This document shows, in pieces, positions 53,919 through 64,000 of a stretch of DNA of 64,000 nucleotides. The translations under genes and the position numbers were made by a program. This DNA is from Azorinus chamasolen (Eukaryota > Mollusca > Bivalvia > Cardiida > Solecurtidae), in contig OY755242.1 in the NCBI GenBank assembly GCA_963576725.1, positions 60,695,324-60,759,323 of the forward strand. The letters run 5' to 3'. The notes beneath the pieces are model-generated. The model was not told where the DNA came from. It worked only from the letters and a program-made list of their open reading frames with translations, and searched no databases. Every line of letters starts with the position of its first letter. The stretch's first letter is position 1.

Positions 53919-54985
53919 TTATACGCCCGTTTGAAAAAAATGGACGTATTATGGAATGGCGCTGTCTGTCCGTCTGTCTGTCTGTCCGTCTGTCTGTAAC
54001 TCAAATTCGGTTTCGCGGATCGTTCTTAAATTTAACCATAATGTTTATCTGGACATGCTACAGTAGCCTGTCCAGTCCAGGTACGTATATCCAAGGCCAA
54101 GGTCGCATAATTTGACTTAGAATTTGCGTTTAGCAATTGCGTTTGGCAAATAAGTTAAATGTCAGTCTGTCTGTAACATCTCTAACTAAAGTTCTGCTTG
54201 ATGGATCCTTCTCAAATTTAATACAATGTTTATCTGGACATGCTACAGTAGCACGGGTGTGTCCCGGTATGTATATCCAAGGTCAAAGTCACACAATTGG
54301 ACTTAGGATTTGCGTTTAGCATTTGCGTTGAGCAAATATGTTAACCTCAATTTATGTTAAAAGACAACTTATTTACATAACCCTTTTAGATAAAGCTTTG
54401 AAACTTGGAACACCATCACCAGCTTCACCTGTAGGCAAAGGTTCATAAGTCTGTCAAGCATTTTGACAGAATTATGGCCCTTTTAACTTTGATGTTTTGG
54501 TTAAGGCTTTTGTTAAAGTCCACCTGTTTACATAACCCTTTGAGATATAACTTCCAACACTTGTTCACCATCACAGGTTGCATGTGTAAGCAAGAGTACA
54601 TAACTCTGTCAAGCATTTTGACAGAATTATGACCATTTTAACTTAGATTTATTGGTAAAGTCCACCTATTTAAATAAACCTTTGAGATAAAGCTTTGAAA
54701 CGTGGAACACTTCTTCACCATCACAAGCGTCATATGTAGGCAAGAGTACATAACTCTATCAAGCATTTTAAGATAATTACGTCCCTTTGTAATTTAGAAT
54801 TTTTGGTTAATCTGTTTGTTAAAGTTCAGTTATTTACATAGTCCTTTGCGATAGAGCCTTGAAACTTGGAACATCGCACACTTGGTCTTAGAATTTGCGT
54901 TTAGCAAATATGTTAACCTCAGTTTAGGTTGAACAAGGCCTCGACGGGCGTATATTGTTCCCACTGGCACTCTTGTTATATTTTA
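53919..54985. mobile_element. Modular repeat with ATACGCCC / GGGCGTAT ends
   Basis: Left end TATACGCCCGTTTGAAAAAA, right end GACGGGCGTATATTG then CACTCTTGTTATA. A CTGTCTGTCCGTCTGTCTG tract follows the left end. The interior has three or four ~170-bp repeats with TTTACATAACCC, CTTGGAACACC and TCAAGCATTTTGACAGAATT. Same class as 58793-60181. No coding. Confidence 0.7.
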
Positions 54986-55004
54986 ATATTCGTCTTTCTT
55001 TGTT

Positions 55005-55135
55005 TGCTTCAAAACCATTATCCTAGCATCAAACAGTGTGAATCCTGATTAGACGTCAATCTACTCGTCATCTCATCTGGGTCAAGCCTATTTGCATAGG
55101 TAATCACAGATGCGACATTGGCAGCCGAAATTGTA
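55005..55135. repeat. Family B hairpin repeat
   Basis: ACAGTGTGAATCCTGATTAG, CATCTCATCTGGGTCAAGC and the border GATGCGACATTGGCAGCCGA. Confidence 0.65.
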
Positions 55136-55366
55136 AGCATAAATTTTGCTTGCGAAATTAATGAAGGTGTGCTACTTCATACAACCAACAAGAGGAGGTT
55201 ATTTAATAGTATTGACGGATGGTGGTAGAGAAGCGATCAGTTAGTGGTTGCGACAGCGCCACTCGAGCACTATCTTCCATATGAAATAAGACGACACCGG
55301 TGTCAGTAACACAACAAAGCACATTTTTAGAACGAATGAAACGAAATTTTGTATGAGTCGTTTTAC

Positions 55367-55485
55367 CGTGTTTCCAATGCCGCTAGGAAGTGTTCGTTCA
55401 GTAAATTGATGTACATGCTGAATACCCGCATGGTGCTTATGTTTTTACCATTGCCAAGTTTCAGTTTTATGTCCCTGTTGAGCCC
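55367..55485 (-). CDS. Second HSPA12-like locus, exon 2
   Basis: 119 nt between TTTTCAG and GTAAAACG, phases 0 to 2, the same length and phase as 13169-13287. It encodes GLNRDIKLKLGNGKNISTMR and then VFSMYINLLNEHFLAALET. No exon 1 with the ATPase phosphate-1 loop is seen from here to the window end, so exon 1 is beyond 64 kb or lost. Confidence 0.8.
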
Positions 55486-55539
55486 CTGAAAATATGTTAT
55501 ACATGTACATTTATAAAGATCCTTTAGTTACATTAACCC

Positions 55540-56045
55540 TTAGCCTGCTAAGCACGACCTGGCAGGGTTGCTTTGCAAACACCATGGATCCAGACGTTCT
55601 ATTGAATTGCAGGTAGGTACAACTTGTAATAGATCATCATTTGATATCAATTTATCAGCATCATATTATCAGCAGGCTAAGGGTTAATATAGTAACATTA
55701 AACAGTGCCAGAAATAGAAAAGTGTACGCGAGTAGTATGTAGGCAGAGTTACAGATAACGGTGCGTACTAACGTATTAAAATTATCATTTCTCCACCAAA
55801 CCCTATGTTGTGACAACTCTTTAGAATCGTCTCGAAATAAAAAAAAAAAAGGTTACACTTGGAACTATTTTAATTTACGCATCTTACCTGCAGCTCTGTG
55901 TAGGAATACGGTAGAAGAACTTTTTTATTGAAAATACAAGTCAATTTAATTAAAGCAAAACCTCTCTTTAACGGCCACTAAATTACAGCAAGTATTCTGT
56001 GTTAAAGGCATGTGGTTGCTTAATGTGCCACAGTATGTTATCAAC
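55540..56045. repeat. Hairpin repeat fragments (B-, D- and C-related)
   Basis: 55540-55690 has inverted ends AACCCTTAGCCTGCTAAGC and AGCAGGCTAAGGGTTAA with ACCATGGATCCAGACG. 55785-55880 is a family D left part (CAAACCCTATGTTGTGACA, AGAATCGTCTCG) ending in an A run. 55945-56045 is a family C left part (AAACCTCTCTTTAACGGCCA). Confidence 0.6.
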
Positions 56046-57095
56046 AAAAAATAATCATTTTTTTTATATTTTTGCATTAATGAATAGACACTAGTCTCTT
56101 TTATCCATTGCATTAACGAAATACCATAAAATATACCACAAAAGCCGTATAAATCCCTTTTACTTTATTACCATCGACCTTTTCTCTGACTTAGCCAGTC
56201 AGCCATTTACGAGGAAGGCTTATCAGGGGCACCTAGGGGGAACTGATAATTAGGGCACATACGTGGTAAAGCAATAGGCGGCTATTTATCCGCATTTCCC
56301 TCTCGGTAGCCTCAAACTATATAGGCCACATGACTAGATAAGCTTTCTGATGGGTGATTTATGGGAAACCGGCAATTAAATCAGCTTTTTAATTAATCGG
56401 ATGGAAGAAAGGGGGGGGAGCTTAGTGGAAAATATCACACATATTATAAGCTCTCCATTGAATATAAATTTGATTGAAAGCTATAGATAATTATAAGATT
56501 ACGCAACACAATGGGGGTTTTCTATTCCTTTTCATGTATTTGACAGATGCAAATTTAAAGCAGTTGGCTTTTTTAAACAATCATAACTTCTGTAATTTGT
56601 GTCCGAATTATACGCAGTTTGTGGCATATCAAAGAGCATTGCCTTAGCCAGGCATCCCTTGTCACAGTTTTTTTATATCTTGCTTCGATCGTTTAAAATC
56701 AAAAGAAACGTAGCGGGAGGCAGAATTTTAAAACTTGGAACTATTTTAAGGGGTCTTAAAACTAAAATATTGCATAACTTCCAAACGGAGACTTTTATCA
56801 AAAATCTGTGACATGGATCCCTGGACATGCTAATGATCCACATATTTGCCAATTACAATAAGTTTATTCCAAAAGATAACCTTGTAATCGCTGTTTGAAA
56901 AAAATCAAACTGGCACATTTAAATAGATTTCAAATGTCGGTTTTGATAGGATTATCGATTTTTCTGATAAATAATCAAATAAATTAATATAACTAACCAA
57001 CTAGGCTCAGAAAAAATGGCTCTAGGTAGTTTTAAATATGATTTTTCGATATCTGGAGCTAAACTATCTCGCCACCTTAAACAAGGTGAAAGTAA
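56046..57095. other. AT-rich sequence, nothing firmly recognised
   Basis: 56180-56400 is more GC-rich (CTCTGACTTAGCCAGTCAGC, TCCCTCTCGGTAGCC) but has no open frame. The 70-codon frame at 56599 has no recognisable features. Confidence 0.35.
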
Positions 57096-57099
57096 ATAG

Positions 57100-57665
57100 A
57101 GAATAATAGGTTAGTGCCGTAGATGGGACGCTTTATCCGACGAGGGGAGAAAACGTTGAGGCGAGGCTTGCCGAGCCTCAACTGTTTTCTCTCCGAGTCG
57201 GATAAAGGCGTCCCATCTACGGCACTAACCTATTATTCTATTTATCCAGTCAATTTAGTTATATCTGTTTTCATAGACTCATAAAACATACGAATATTGG
57301 AATAATTTGCATTGAAAATGCGGTTTTTCGATCAACGGACCTCCCTTTTCATTTCCATTCTAGAGACGTAAATAATGAGCTACCGCAGAGGAAAATAGTT
57401 TCGATACTTACATTACAAGAGGGGAAAACGTGGTTCAATTTGAAAAATAAGATCATTTGAATCGAGAGTCGATATGTTAATTCAAACAGACATGATAATA
57501 TTCTCCCGGAGGCTCTCTGGTCAAATTCGAGTTCCGTCGACTCGGTTTCTATTTTTAGATAGGGTTAACGTCACTCATAAATCGATGGAGCTGAACAGCC
57601 TATATTTAGGTCTATAGCAATTACCGCCCCTCTAAGAGCGTATCAATCAAATTATTATGAGAGTG
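57100..57665. repeat. Palindrome-headed repeat, copy 2
   Basis: 57100-57239 repeats the 45586-45726 palindrome with one base lost (GGGACGCTTTATCC). About 425 bp of shared sequence follows with scattered substitutions, in the same orientation. The head looks better conserved than the tail. Confidence 0.85.
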
Positions 57666-57874
57666 AAAAGAAAACATTTACTATTTATCTGTAAATCTTT
57701 GCACCCTGACTCGATTTTTATCAAAAACGCGTTTCGCCAGCGATGAATTAAATTAATAAAACTGATAAATCAACGACGCTTTGAATGTGGCCTCAGTGGC
57801 AATTATGTTATGAATATTGTCCATTGATCGAAGAAATGTTTGGCGATAATAGATAAGTAAATCGGATATATATT

Positions 57875-57990
57875 TCCATAAGTAAACAGAGCAGACTCTG
57901 ATCAAACGGATTGTACATGGGTTTTCTAGTCTGGGTCTACTCTGTTTGCAAATCTGTGAAAATGCATTTATATCAGGTAATTGATTAACC
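57875..57990. repeat. Family A repeat, partial
   Basis: AACAGAGCAGACTCTGATCA, TCTGGGTCTACTCTGTTTGC and AAAATGCATTTATATCAGG. The central TCCTATAGGA is replaced by TTGTACATGG. Confidence 0.6.
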
Positions 57991-58139
57991 CTCTTTTGAA
58001 GCGATATTAGATGTGATAGTGTTTTATATCGGGCAATTGGTTACCCTCCGCCCCTTGAGGCGATGTTCCCCCGGTTTTGCACACGTGTAAAATTATGTTT
58101 GTCTGTTAAGTAAGCGAGATAAGTTACGATTGTTACGAT

Positions 58140-58792
58140 TGTTATTGACAACGTTTGTTTGGTTGCCTTTCTTACGTTTCCAACCATTGTGCACTGTCAT
58201 TCAACCTTGTTGTATACAATACACAACTTATATCAGTAAATAACGATTGTTATGACAAACTAGTATGGAATTCGTCCATATCCCAAGAGGTTTTGAATAA
58301 TTTATACAGCAATAAACCATTGTTTGATGGGCTCACTGATAAACTTGTTACAAATGAAATAGACATTAATCCTTAAAGGTCACAATTTTCAACTTTAATC
58401 TATGATATGATATGTCATTCAAATATTTTGGTAAGATATTCTCCACAAGTAAAACGCATACAAATAAACGTAATTGCAAATGTTTAATAACGAATATAAA
58501 TATTCAAAGAAGTATTTTGATAAATTATGATAATTAACCGTTATGTTTGCCTAGTAGAGCATCTTACAATAAATTCTGAAGGAAGAATAAAGTTAAACGC
58601 TGTGATATTTTTAAATATTTTAACAATAAAAAAGAAAAATGTGCAATTTACATACGTTGTCACCCAGAAAATTCTGGAAATACATTAAAAAATCAGAAAA
58701 TGCGAAACATCTGAAAATAATACCCGGTATTGATATGCATGCATTTGCACAACATTTCTCAAATTTGTCATCATCTGCCGCCCATGTTAATA
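58140..58792 (+). pseudogene. LINE endonuclease end and linker
   Basis: SNHCALSFNLVVY (from the S-D/N-H-C endonuclease motif) then DKLVWNSSISQEVLNNLYSN and LFDGLTDKL. After a gap it reads a basic, Lys-rich linker and HFSNLSSSAAHVN, which joins directly to NDLQINDLDSC at 60190. Confidence 0.7.
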
Positions 58793-60181
58793 TCTATACG
58801 CCCACCTAATAAAGGTGGTCGTATATTGGCGTGGCCCTGTCCGTCCGTCCGTTCGTTCGTTCGTCAACATTTTGTTTGTCCGCTGTTTTCTCGGAAAACT
58901 ATTTGACAGATATTAATGAAACTTCACACAAGTGTTAAATGCATCAAGATCTGAAGCTGAGTCGATTATGAGGTTCATCTGATTTGTCATTTCGGAGTTA
59001 TGTCCCTTGTACTTGAAAATAATGCAAATATATGCAAATAGTTTGTCCGCTGTTTTCTGGGAAAACTATTTGGCAGATATTAATGAAACTTCACACAAAT
59101 GTTAAATGCATCAAGATCTGAAGCTGAGTCGATTATGAGGTTCATTTGATTTGTCATTTTTTAGTTATAGCCCTTGCACTCGCTCTTTTCTGGGAAAACT
59201 ATTTGACAGATATTAATGAAACTTCACACAAATGTTAAATGCATCAGGATCTGAAGCTGAGTCGATTCTGGGGTTCATTTGATTTTGTCATTTCGGAGTT
59301 ATAGCCCTTGCACTTAAAAAATAATGCAAGTATATAAGAAAATAGTTTGTCCGCTCTTTTCTGGGAAACCTATTTGACAGATATAAATGAAACTTCACAC
59401 AAATATTTAATGCATCAAGATCTGAAGCTGAGTCAATTCTGAAGTTCATTTGATTTGTCATTTCGGAGTTATGGCCCTTGCACTTAAAATAATGCAAGTA
59501 TATATGAAATTAGATTGTCCGCTGTTCTCTGGGTAAACTATTAGACAGATATTAATGAAACTTCACACAAATGTTAAATGCATCAGGATCTGAAGCTGAG
59601 TTGATTATGAGGTTCATTTGGTTTGTCGTTTCGGAGTTATGGCCCTTGCACTTACAAAAATAATGCAAATATGAGGACGGATTTTTCATTTTATATGATA
59701 TAACCTTAATATGAGTTTTCACATATAATGCGAGGTTTTTATGCATGCATGTCATTTTATTCTAAAGTTATGGCCCTTGAACTTTGTGTGTTGGATGCTT
59801 TGTTTGTCGGCCAACTTTTAATTTGTCTGTTGTTTTCTGGGAAAACTATTAAAAGGATATTAATGAAACTTTACACAAATGTTTTATGCAGCAAAATCTG
59901 AAGCTGAGTTGATTTTGAGGTTCATTCAATATGTCGTTACAGAGTTATGGCCCATGCACTTTACGAAAATCTGCAAATATGAGGATGGCCATAACTTTTT
60001 GTATTTAATAAGATATTCACTTCAATTTTTTTATTATTATTATATAATATCACCTTAATATGGAGATAAAGGTCTGGCGCACAAATCAGAAAGTGTCAAA
60101 ACTTATAAGGCATATTGAATGAGAGAGTGTTTGCAAGTGGGCGTATCATGTACCGTACGCGGTGCTCTTGTTTTTATTGCG
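58793..60181. mobile_element. Modular TACGCCCACC repeat with a 9-bp target duplication
   Basis: It interrupts the LINE; ATGTTAATA lies on both sides (58784-58792 and 60182-60190), so both ends are exact. Start TCTATACGCCCACCTAATAA with a nearby inverse GGTGGTCGTATATTGGCG; end GTGGGCGTATCATGTACCG then GCTCTTGTTTTTATTGCG. The interior is about six ~165-bp tandem units (GTCCGCTGTTTTCTGGGAAA, GAAACTTCACACAAATGTTA, AAGATCTGAAGCTGAGTCGA). No protein is encoded, so it must be mobilised by another element's enzymes. Confidence 0.8.
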
Positions 60182-61440
60182 ATGTTAATAATGATCTTCA
60201 GATTAATGATTTAGATTCATGTATTACTATTGATGAAATAGAAAAAGTAATTTCTTCTTTAAAACGGAACAAAAGCTGTGACTTGGACAATAATGTAGCG
60301 GACTTCTTTTTGGATGTGAAACTATGGTGCATTTTTATCCACTACCAAGGGGTTTTTGATTCTGTTAATCGGGAGGCTCTATGGTATTAATTAATTCAGT
60401 CAGGTATTAGTAAAATATTTAAACATGATAAGGTGTATGAATAGCATTGTGTGTTAAGCTATCAGATTGAAAACTATCTGAATTCTTCGACGTCAAGATA
60501 GGTTTAAAACAAAGTCAACCGTTATCACCCATTTTATTTCTCTTTTTCCTGAATGACAATGTTGATAACCTTGATTTTCTTTCATTCATTAACTGATAAT
60601 TTTTTTGAAATACTATCAAAATACATGTACCTAATTCTTTTTGCTGACGACATTGTGCTGTTCACTACAGATCCTATTAGTTTACAGTCACAAAATAATA
60701 GCATTTACCAATACTCTGTTAAATGGGGTCTAACAATAAACGTCTCAAAAACAAAGGTTTTAACATTCGAAAAAGCGTAGAAGTAATCATAATATTGAGT
60801 TTTACATAAATGAAGAATACGCAGAAATAGTAAACCGATTTACATATTTAGGCATCACATTTAATCACGTTGGAACTTTTACGAATGCTGTAAATTTAAG
60901 GGTGTGCATGACCAGGCTCTAAAGGCCTATTCAAGGTTTTTTTCTACAGTTTTGACAAAATACATTTTGATGTCAAGACCAAACTTGCGCTGATAGTTTG
61001 GTTGTTCCAATTTTATTATACGGGGCTGAAATTTAGGGTGTTTATAATCTGAAAGAAATTGATTGATTGCACCTAAGATTCTGTGAGTAATAACTTGGTG
61101 TTAAAAAACAAACACTTAACCCATCCGTGTATGATGAATTAGGTACTGGTGTACGGCTAATACAAGTTATGTACCATTAATAAAGAGCCGTATAAGAGAC
61201 CAGTTTATTCAAGATTGGGATGATTCAATTAACTCGATGACCAAATTAAGAACGTATTGCAGTTTTTGCTTTGAAGAATATCTGAATAAAATTATGAATG
61301 ATGAGCTGTGCCAAATATTTTCTCGTTTTAGATTAAGCTCTCATATTCTGAAAATTGAATCTGGACGTTTTTGCGGAATGTTAAGAGAAAACAGATTCTG
61401 TAAACTTGTAATCATAATATTGTTGAAAGTGAGTATCATT
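60182..61440 (+). pseudogene. LINE reverse transcriptase
   Basis: Blocks in order: DSCITIDEIEKVISSLKRNK, GVFDSVNREALWY (first palm Asp), FFDVKIGLKQSQPLSPILF with a frame change, LFADDIVLFTTDPI (catalytic Asp pair), LTINVSKTKVLTF, and later MTKLRTYCSFCFEEYLNKI, RFRLSSHILKIESGRF and RFCKLCNHNIVESEYHYV. Several stops and deletions make it inactive. Confidence 0.82.
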
Positions 61441-62430
61441 ATGTCTCCCCCATTTGTAATGGGGAGAGATATTGTTTTTGGTCGAGTTGTCCGTCTGTCC
61501 GTCCGTCTGTCCGTCTGTCTGTCACACTCGTGTCCGCTCCATATCTCTCACAAAATGGAAGGATTTCAAAATGTTTTGGCACAAATGTTCGACTCAACAA
61601 GACGATGTGCAGAGCGTTTGATTCAGGCACGTGGGTCAAAGGTCAAGGTCACAATTCAAGGTCAAATGTTTTAGCGACACCCTTCGTGTCCGCTCCATAT
61701 CTCTTAAACCCTTGGAATGATTTCAAAATGCTGTGGCACAAATGTTCTGCGTAATCAGGCAATGTGGAGACAGCAGCATTTAGGCACATTCTTCAAAGGT
61801 CAAGGTCACAATTCAAGGTCATGGTCACAATTCAAGGTCAGTTATTCACACTTTCTTGTCTGAACGATAACTCCTACATGGCTAATGCCATTTGATTGAA
61901 ACTTCATACATTGACAGAGCATGATAAGAGGAAGTGTCATGTATAAGGGCCATAACTCTGGCTTCAATACTTTTGGAGTTATTGCCCTTTGTTACATTTT
62001 CTTGTCCGATCAATAACTCTTGATCTACTGATGCTATTGGAATAACGTTTCATGTATAGAAAGGGCATGATAGAAGGAAGTGTTCTGCAGAGTTTCTTCA
62101 AAACCTTTAATTGGATATTCATTAAATTTCATAGGATTGATTAGAATCATGCCTAGTTATGCATATCTTATTCCTGTTCCGGTTTTATGATTTTCTGTAG
62201 AGTTATAGGACTTTGAAATTTTTACATTGAAAACTTTGTCCGCGGAGTTTCCCCAAAAATCTTTTATCGGATTTTCATGAAACTTCATAGGATTGATCAG
62301 CACCATGCCTAGTTGTGCATAGTGTATTCCTTATCCGGTTAGATTATTTTCTACAGAGTTATGGGACTCTGTGAAATTTTGTCCACATGCTGGGAGAGAC
62401 ATCAGTTTTTGTATAAAAACAATTCTAGTT
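61441..62430. mobile_element. Modular repeat with GTCTCCCCC / GGAGAGACAT ends
   Basis: TGTCTCCCCCATTTGTAATG with an inverted GGGGAGAGATATTG, then a GTCCGTCCGTCTGTCCGTCT tract, then interior units (GTGTCCGCTCCATATCTCT, AAGGTCAAGGTCACAATTCA), and an end GGGAGAGACATCAGTTTTTG. The layout parallels 53919 and 58793 but the end sequence differs. LINE homology resumes after about 62430 (LLCCPKYKEIRRKYF). Confidence 0.72.
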
Positions 62431-62594
62431 TATTACTGTGTTGCCCCAAATACAAAGAAATTCGTAGAAAATATTTTGGTAACGTTCATTGACCAACCGT
62501 TAACACATTTAATGCTTTTATGTCGACGACAAACATGAACTATTTAATAAATACAAGTAAATATATCAAGGAGTGTATACATTTCCGTAACACT
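62430..62594 (+). pseudogene. LINE C-terminal tail
   Basis: The frame reads LLCCPKYKEIRRKYFGNVH then PTVNTFNAFMSTTNMNYLIN and TSKYIKEC. It joins to ESEYHYV before 61440, giving an H/C zinc-like tail. Confidence 0.75.
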
Positions 62595-63004
62595 ACTCCG
62601 GGTGCTCTTGCTTCTTTGTCTTCGTTAGTTTGTTAATTATGTTTGTATATGCCAGATTTCGCATGTATTGCTGTAAATGGTCAAATGCAATATGTATTGT
62701 GGATATGCCATAAAACTGAAAGTGTTTACCCGTTTGTTTATGATATTGGAAAATAATAAAATGAAGAGCATTGCTCTTAAGTAAATCTAGTAAACACAAA
62801 ATACATAGAACAGACATATAATATTCATTTGATTGCTGACAAGTATCATTGCACAAACTACACATGGTGCATGTGATTTTAAAAATTTCAGGCAATAAAT
62901 ATTCACGTTGTCATTATTTCTGACATGAATATTCAACTGAAAAAGGGATTCACTGAAGTAGAATTGAATAGATTCAGTGGTATCTTCCGATTTCATCATA
63001 GTAA
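62595..63004. other. AT-rich sequence, nothing recognised
   Basis: It contains TAAATATTCACGTTGTCATT and TGAATATTCAACTGAAAAAG, reminiscent of family A tails, but no core. The 100-codon minus frame has no recognisable family. Confidence 0.4.
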
Positions 63005-63225
63005 ACTAAGCATACAGTAAAACCCGTCTAAACCGAAATTCTAGTTAAGAAGAATGTAAATACTTTTAGGCAGGTGGCTGCTTAATTCAGGATGAAATTC
63101 ACGCAGAATGCTCCTAAAGGAGCTTTCTGTGTGACTTTCATCCTGTATTAAGCTGCCACCTGTCTCCAAGACCGATATTTTTATATATTGAACGTACAGT
63201 TTAGCGAGGTTTTACTGTAACATGC
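63005..63225. repeat. Family C hairpin repeat, complete
   Basis: Ends ACAGTAAAACCCGTCTAAAC and TTAGCGAGGTTTTACTGTA are inverted. Inside: GGCAGGTGGCTGCTTAATTC, GAATGCTCCTAAAGGAGCTT and TCATCCTGTATTAAGCTGCC. Confidence 0.8.
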
Positions 63226-63309
63226 AATACATTTCTGTATGATTTCAGACAGAACCATGTATCACACCAAGCTCCAAGTACGGCAATTGAACCCTTGGAA
63301 TCCATATCC

Positions 63310-63850
63310 TGCTCATCGCAATCTGGCTCGCATTTGCAAGCAGTCTAGATCCAGACCAGACTCCGGGTTACTCTACGTCTCACCAAGTTCAAAGCTGTTT
63401 GACACTCGGACATGCTCTACGTCTCACCAAGTTCAAAGCTGTTTGACACTCTGACATGCTCTACGTCTCACCAAGTTCAAAGCTGTTTGACACTCGAACA
63501 TACTCTACGTCTCGCCAAGTTCAAAGCTGTTTGACACTTGGACATACTCTATGTCTCACCAAGTTCAAAGCTGTTTGACACTCGGACATGTTCTACGTCT
63601 CATCAAGTTCAAAGCTGTTTGACACTCGGACATGCTCTACGTCTCACCAAGTCAAAGCTGTTTGACACTCGGACATGCTCTACGTCTCACCACGTTCAAA
63701 GCTGTTGACACTCAGATATACTCTACGTCTCACCAAGTTCAAAACTGTTTGACACTCGAACATACTCTACGTCTCACCAAGTTCAAAACTGTTTGACACT
63801 CGGACATACTCTACGTCTCACCAAGTTCAAAGTTGTTTGACACTCGAACA
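63310..63850. repeat. 44-bp satellite array, about 11 units
   Basis: Unit: GTTTGACACTCGGACATGCT, CTACGTCTCACCAAGTTCAA and AGCT. The first unit sits at the right arm of a family B hairpin (TCTAGATCCAGACCAGACTC, GGGTTACTCTACGTCTCACC), and the unit itself is that arm. Point differences between units are few, so the array is young. Confidence 0.92.
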
Positions 63851-64000
63851 ATAGTTTTCCAAAGAGTTCTGTTATGGCATTCGGCCAGTTCTTTCTGATA
63901 AATTTGATCGAATTGGAAGAAGTCAAAATTGCACCAAATTTGAATTTAAGCAGATATTTTTTTACAACGGATCAGCGCTGAATTTTCGAATTAACCCATT

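Larger units (their letters stand above)
58140..62594 (+). mobile_element. Plus-strand LINE, decayed and broken by two insertions
   Basis: Coding homology is collinear across three blocks: 58140-58792 (end of endonuclease and linker), 60182-61440 (reverse transcriptase and thumb) and about 62430-62594 (C-terminal tail). Two unrelated repeats separate them. Many stops show age. The C-terminal block has a CKLCN-type zinc motif and PTVNTFNAF, typical of a LINE group common in invertebrates; I cannot fix the clade. Confidence 0.8.

Noticed and set aside
1..64000. CRISPR-like array from evenly repeated palindromes
   Set aside because: The palindromes are dispersed transposon-like units with variable spacing in a eukaryotic genome; the only regular array (63310-63850) has no spacers.

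Overview
The window is a piece of an AT-rich, intron-bearing, transposon-crowded animal genome. I read it as a marine or freshwater bivalve mollusc. The reasons are two HSPA12-type Hsp70 loci (a family strongly expanded in bivalves), a secreted carboxylesterase/cholinesterase-like gene, tRNA-headed SINE-like units, and very many short palindrome-centred repeats. The species call is inference; no marker gene is present. Nothing looks prokaryotic: there are no operons, and coding sequence is split by GT-AG introns.

Three loci carry host coding sequence, all on the minus strand. (1) An HSPA12-like Hsp70 gene runs from 26202 down to 5549 in six exons. The splice phases agree at all five junctions and give an uninterrupted 601-residue protein. 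(2) A carboxylesterase-family gene has two exons (40600-39003 and 38252-38003) and 615 residues, with a signal peptide and a complete Ser/Glu/His triad. (3) A second, partial HSPA12 locus has exon 2 at 55485-55367 and two near-identical copies of exon 3, at 52874-52775 and 51981-51882, inside a recent 893-bp tandem duplication. Its first exon and ATPase/C-terminal exons are not visible. A possible last exon of an unrecognised gene lies at 48400-48146.

Most of the rest is mobile DNA, often nested. 0.6-2.3 kb: mariner-like element with ~440-bp inverted ends, inserted at TA in an older hairpin repeat. 10.8-13.1 kb: decayed PIF/Harbinger element in HSPA12 intron 1. 14.5-22.6 kb: a mariner cut into three parts by other elements, the last a 5.1-kb foldback element whose arms are tandem ~353-bp repeats and whose GC-rich core resembles a DIRS-type retroelement fragment. 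27.6-32.5 kb: L2/CR1/Jockey-type LINE with a near-complete reverse transcriptase. 33.2-36.1 kb: two TTAA-flanked elements around a foldback element built from a minisatellite. 45.6 and 57.1 kb: two copies of a repeat headed by a perfect-looking 140-bp palindrome. 46.3-47.5 kb: tRNA-like units. 53.9-55.0 and 58.1-62.6 kb: 'ACGCCC...GGGCGTAT' modular repeats, one with a 9-bp target duplication inside a second, plus-strand LINE. 63.3-63.9 kb: 44-bp satellite grown from a hairpin repeat.

At least six families of short palindrome-centred repeats (called A to E and G below) are scattered throughout. A = core with TCCTATAGGAGC inside CAGAGTAGACC...GGTCTRCTCTG. B = core GAGACGCCGAGT...GGCGTCTC with GGATCCAAACTGTTTG. 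C = TTAATGCAGG...CCTGCATTAA arms in sequence resembling ACCTCTCTATAGCGACC. D = AGAATCGTCTC...GAGACGATTCT. E = GAGCATTTGCTCCTATAG. G = GACAGCTCCTGCAGGAGC. Family A and D copies appear to supply the poly(A) signals of the two intact genes.
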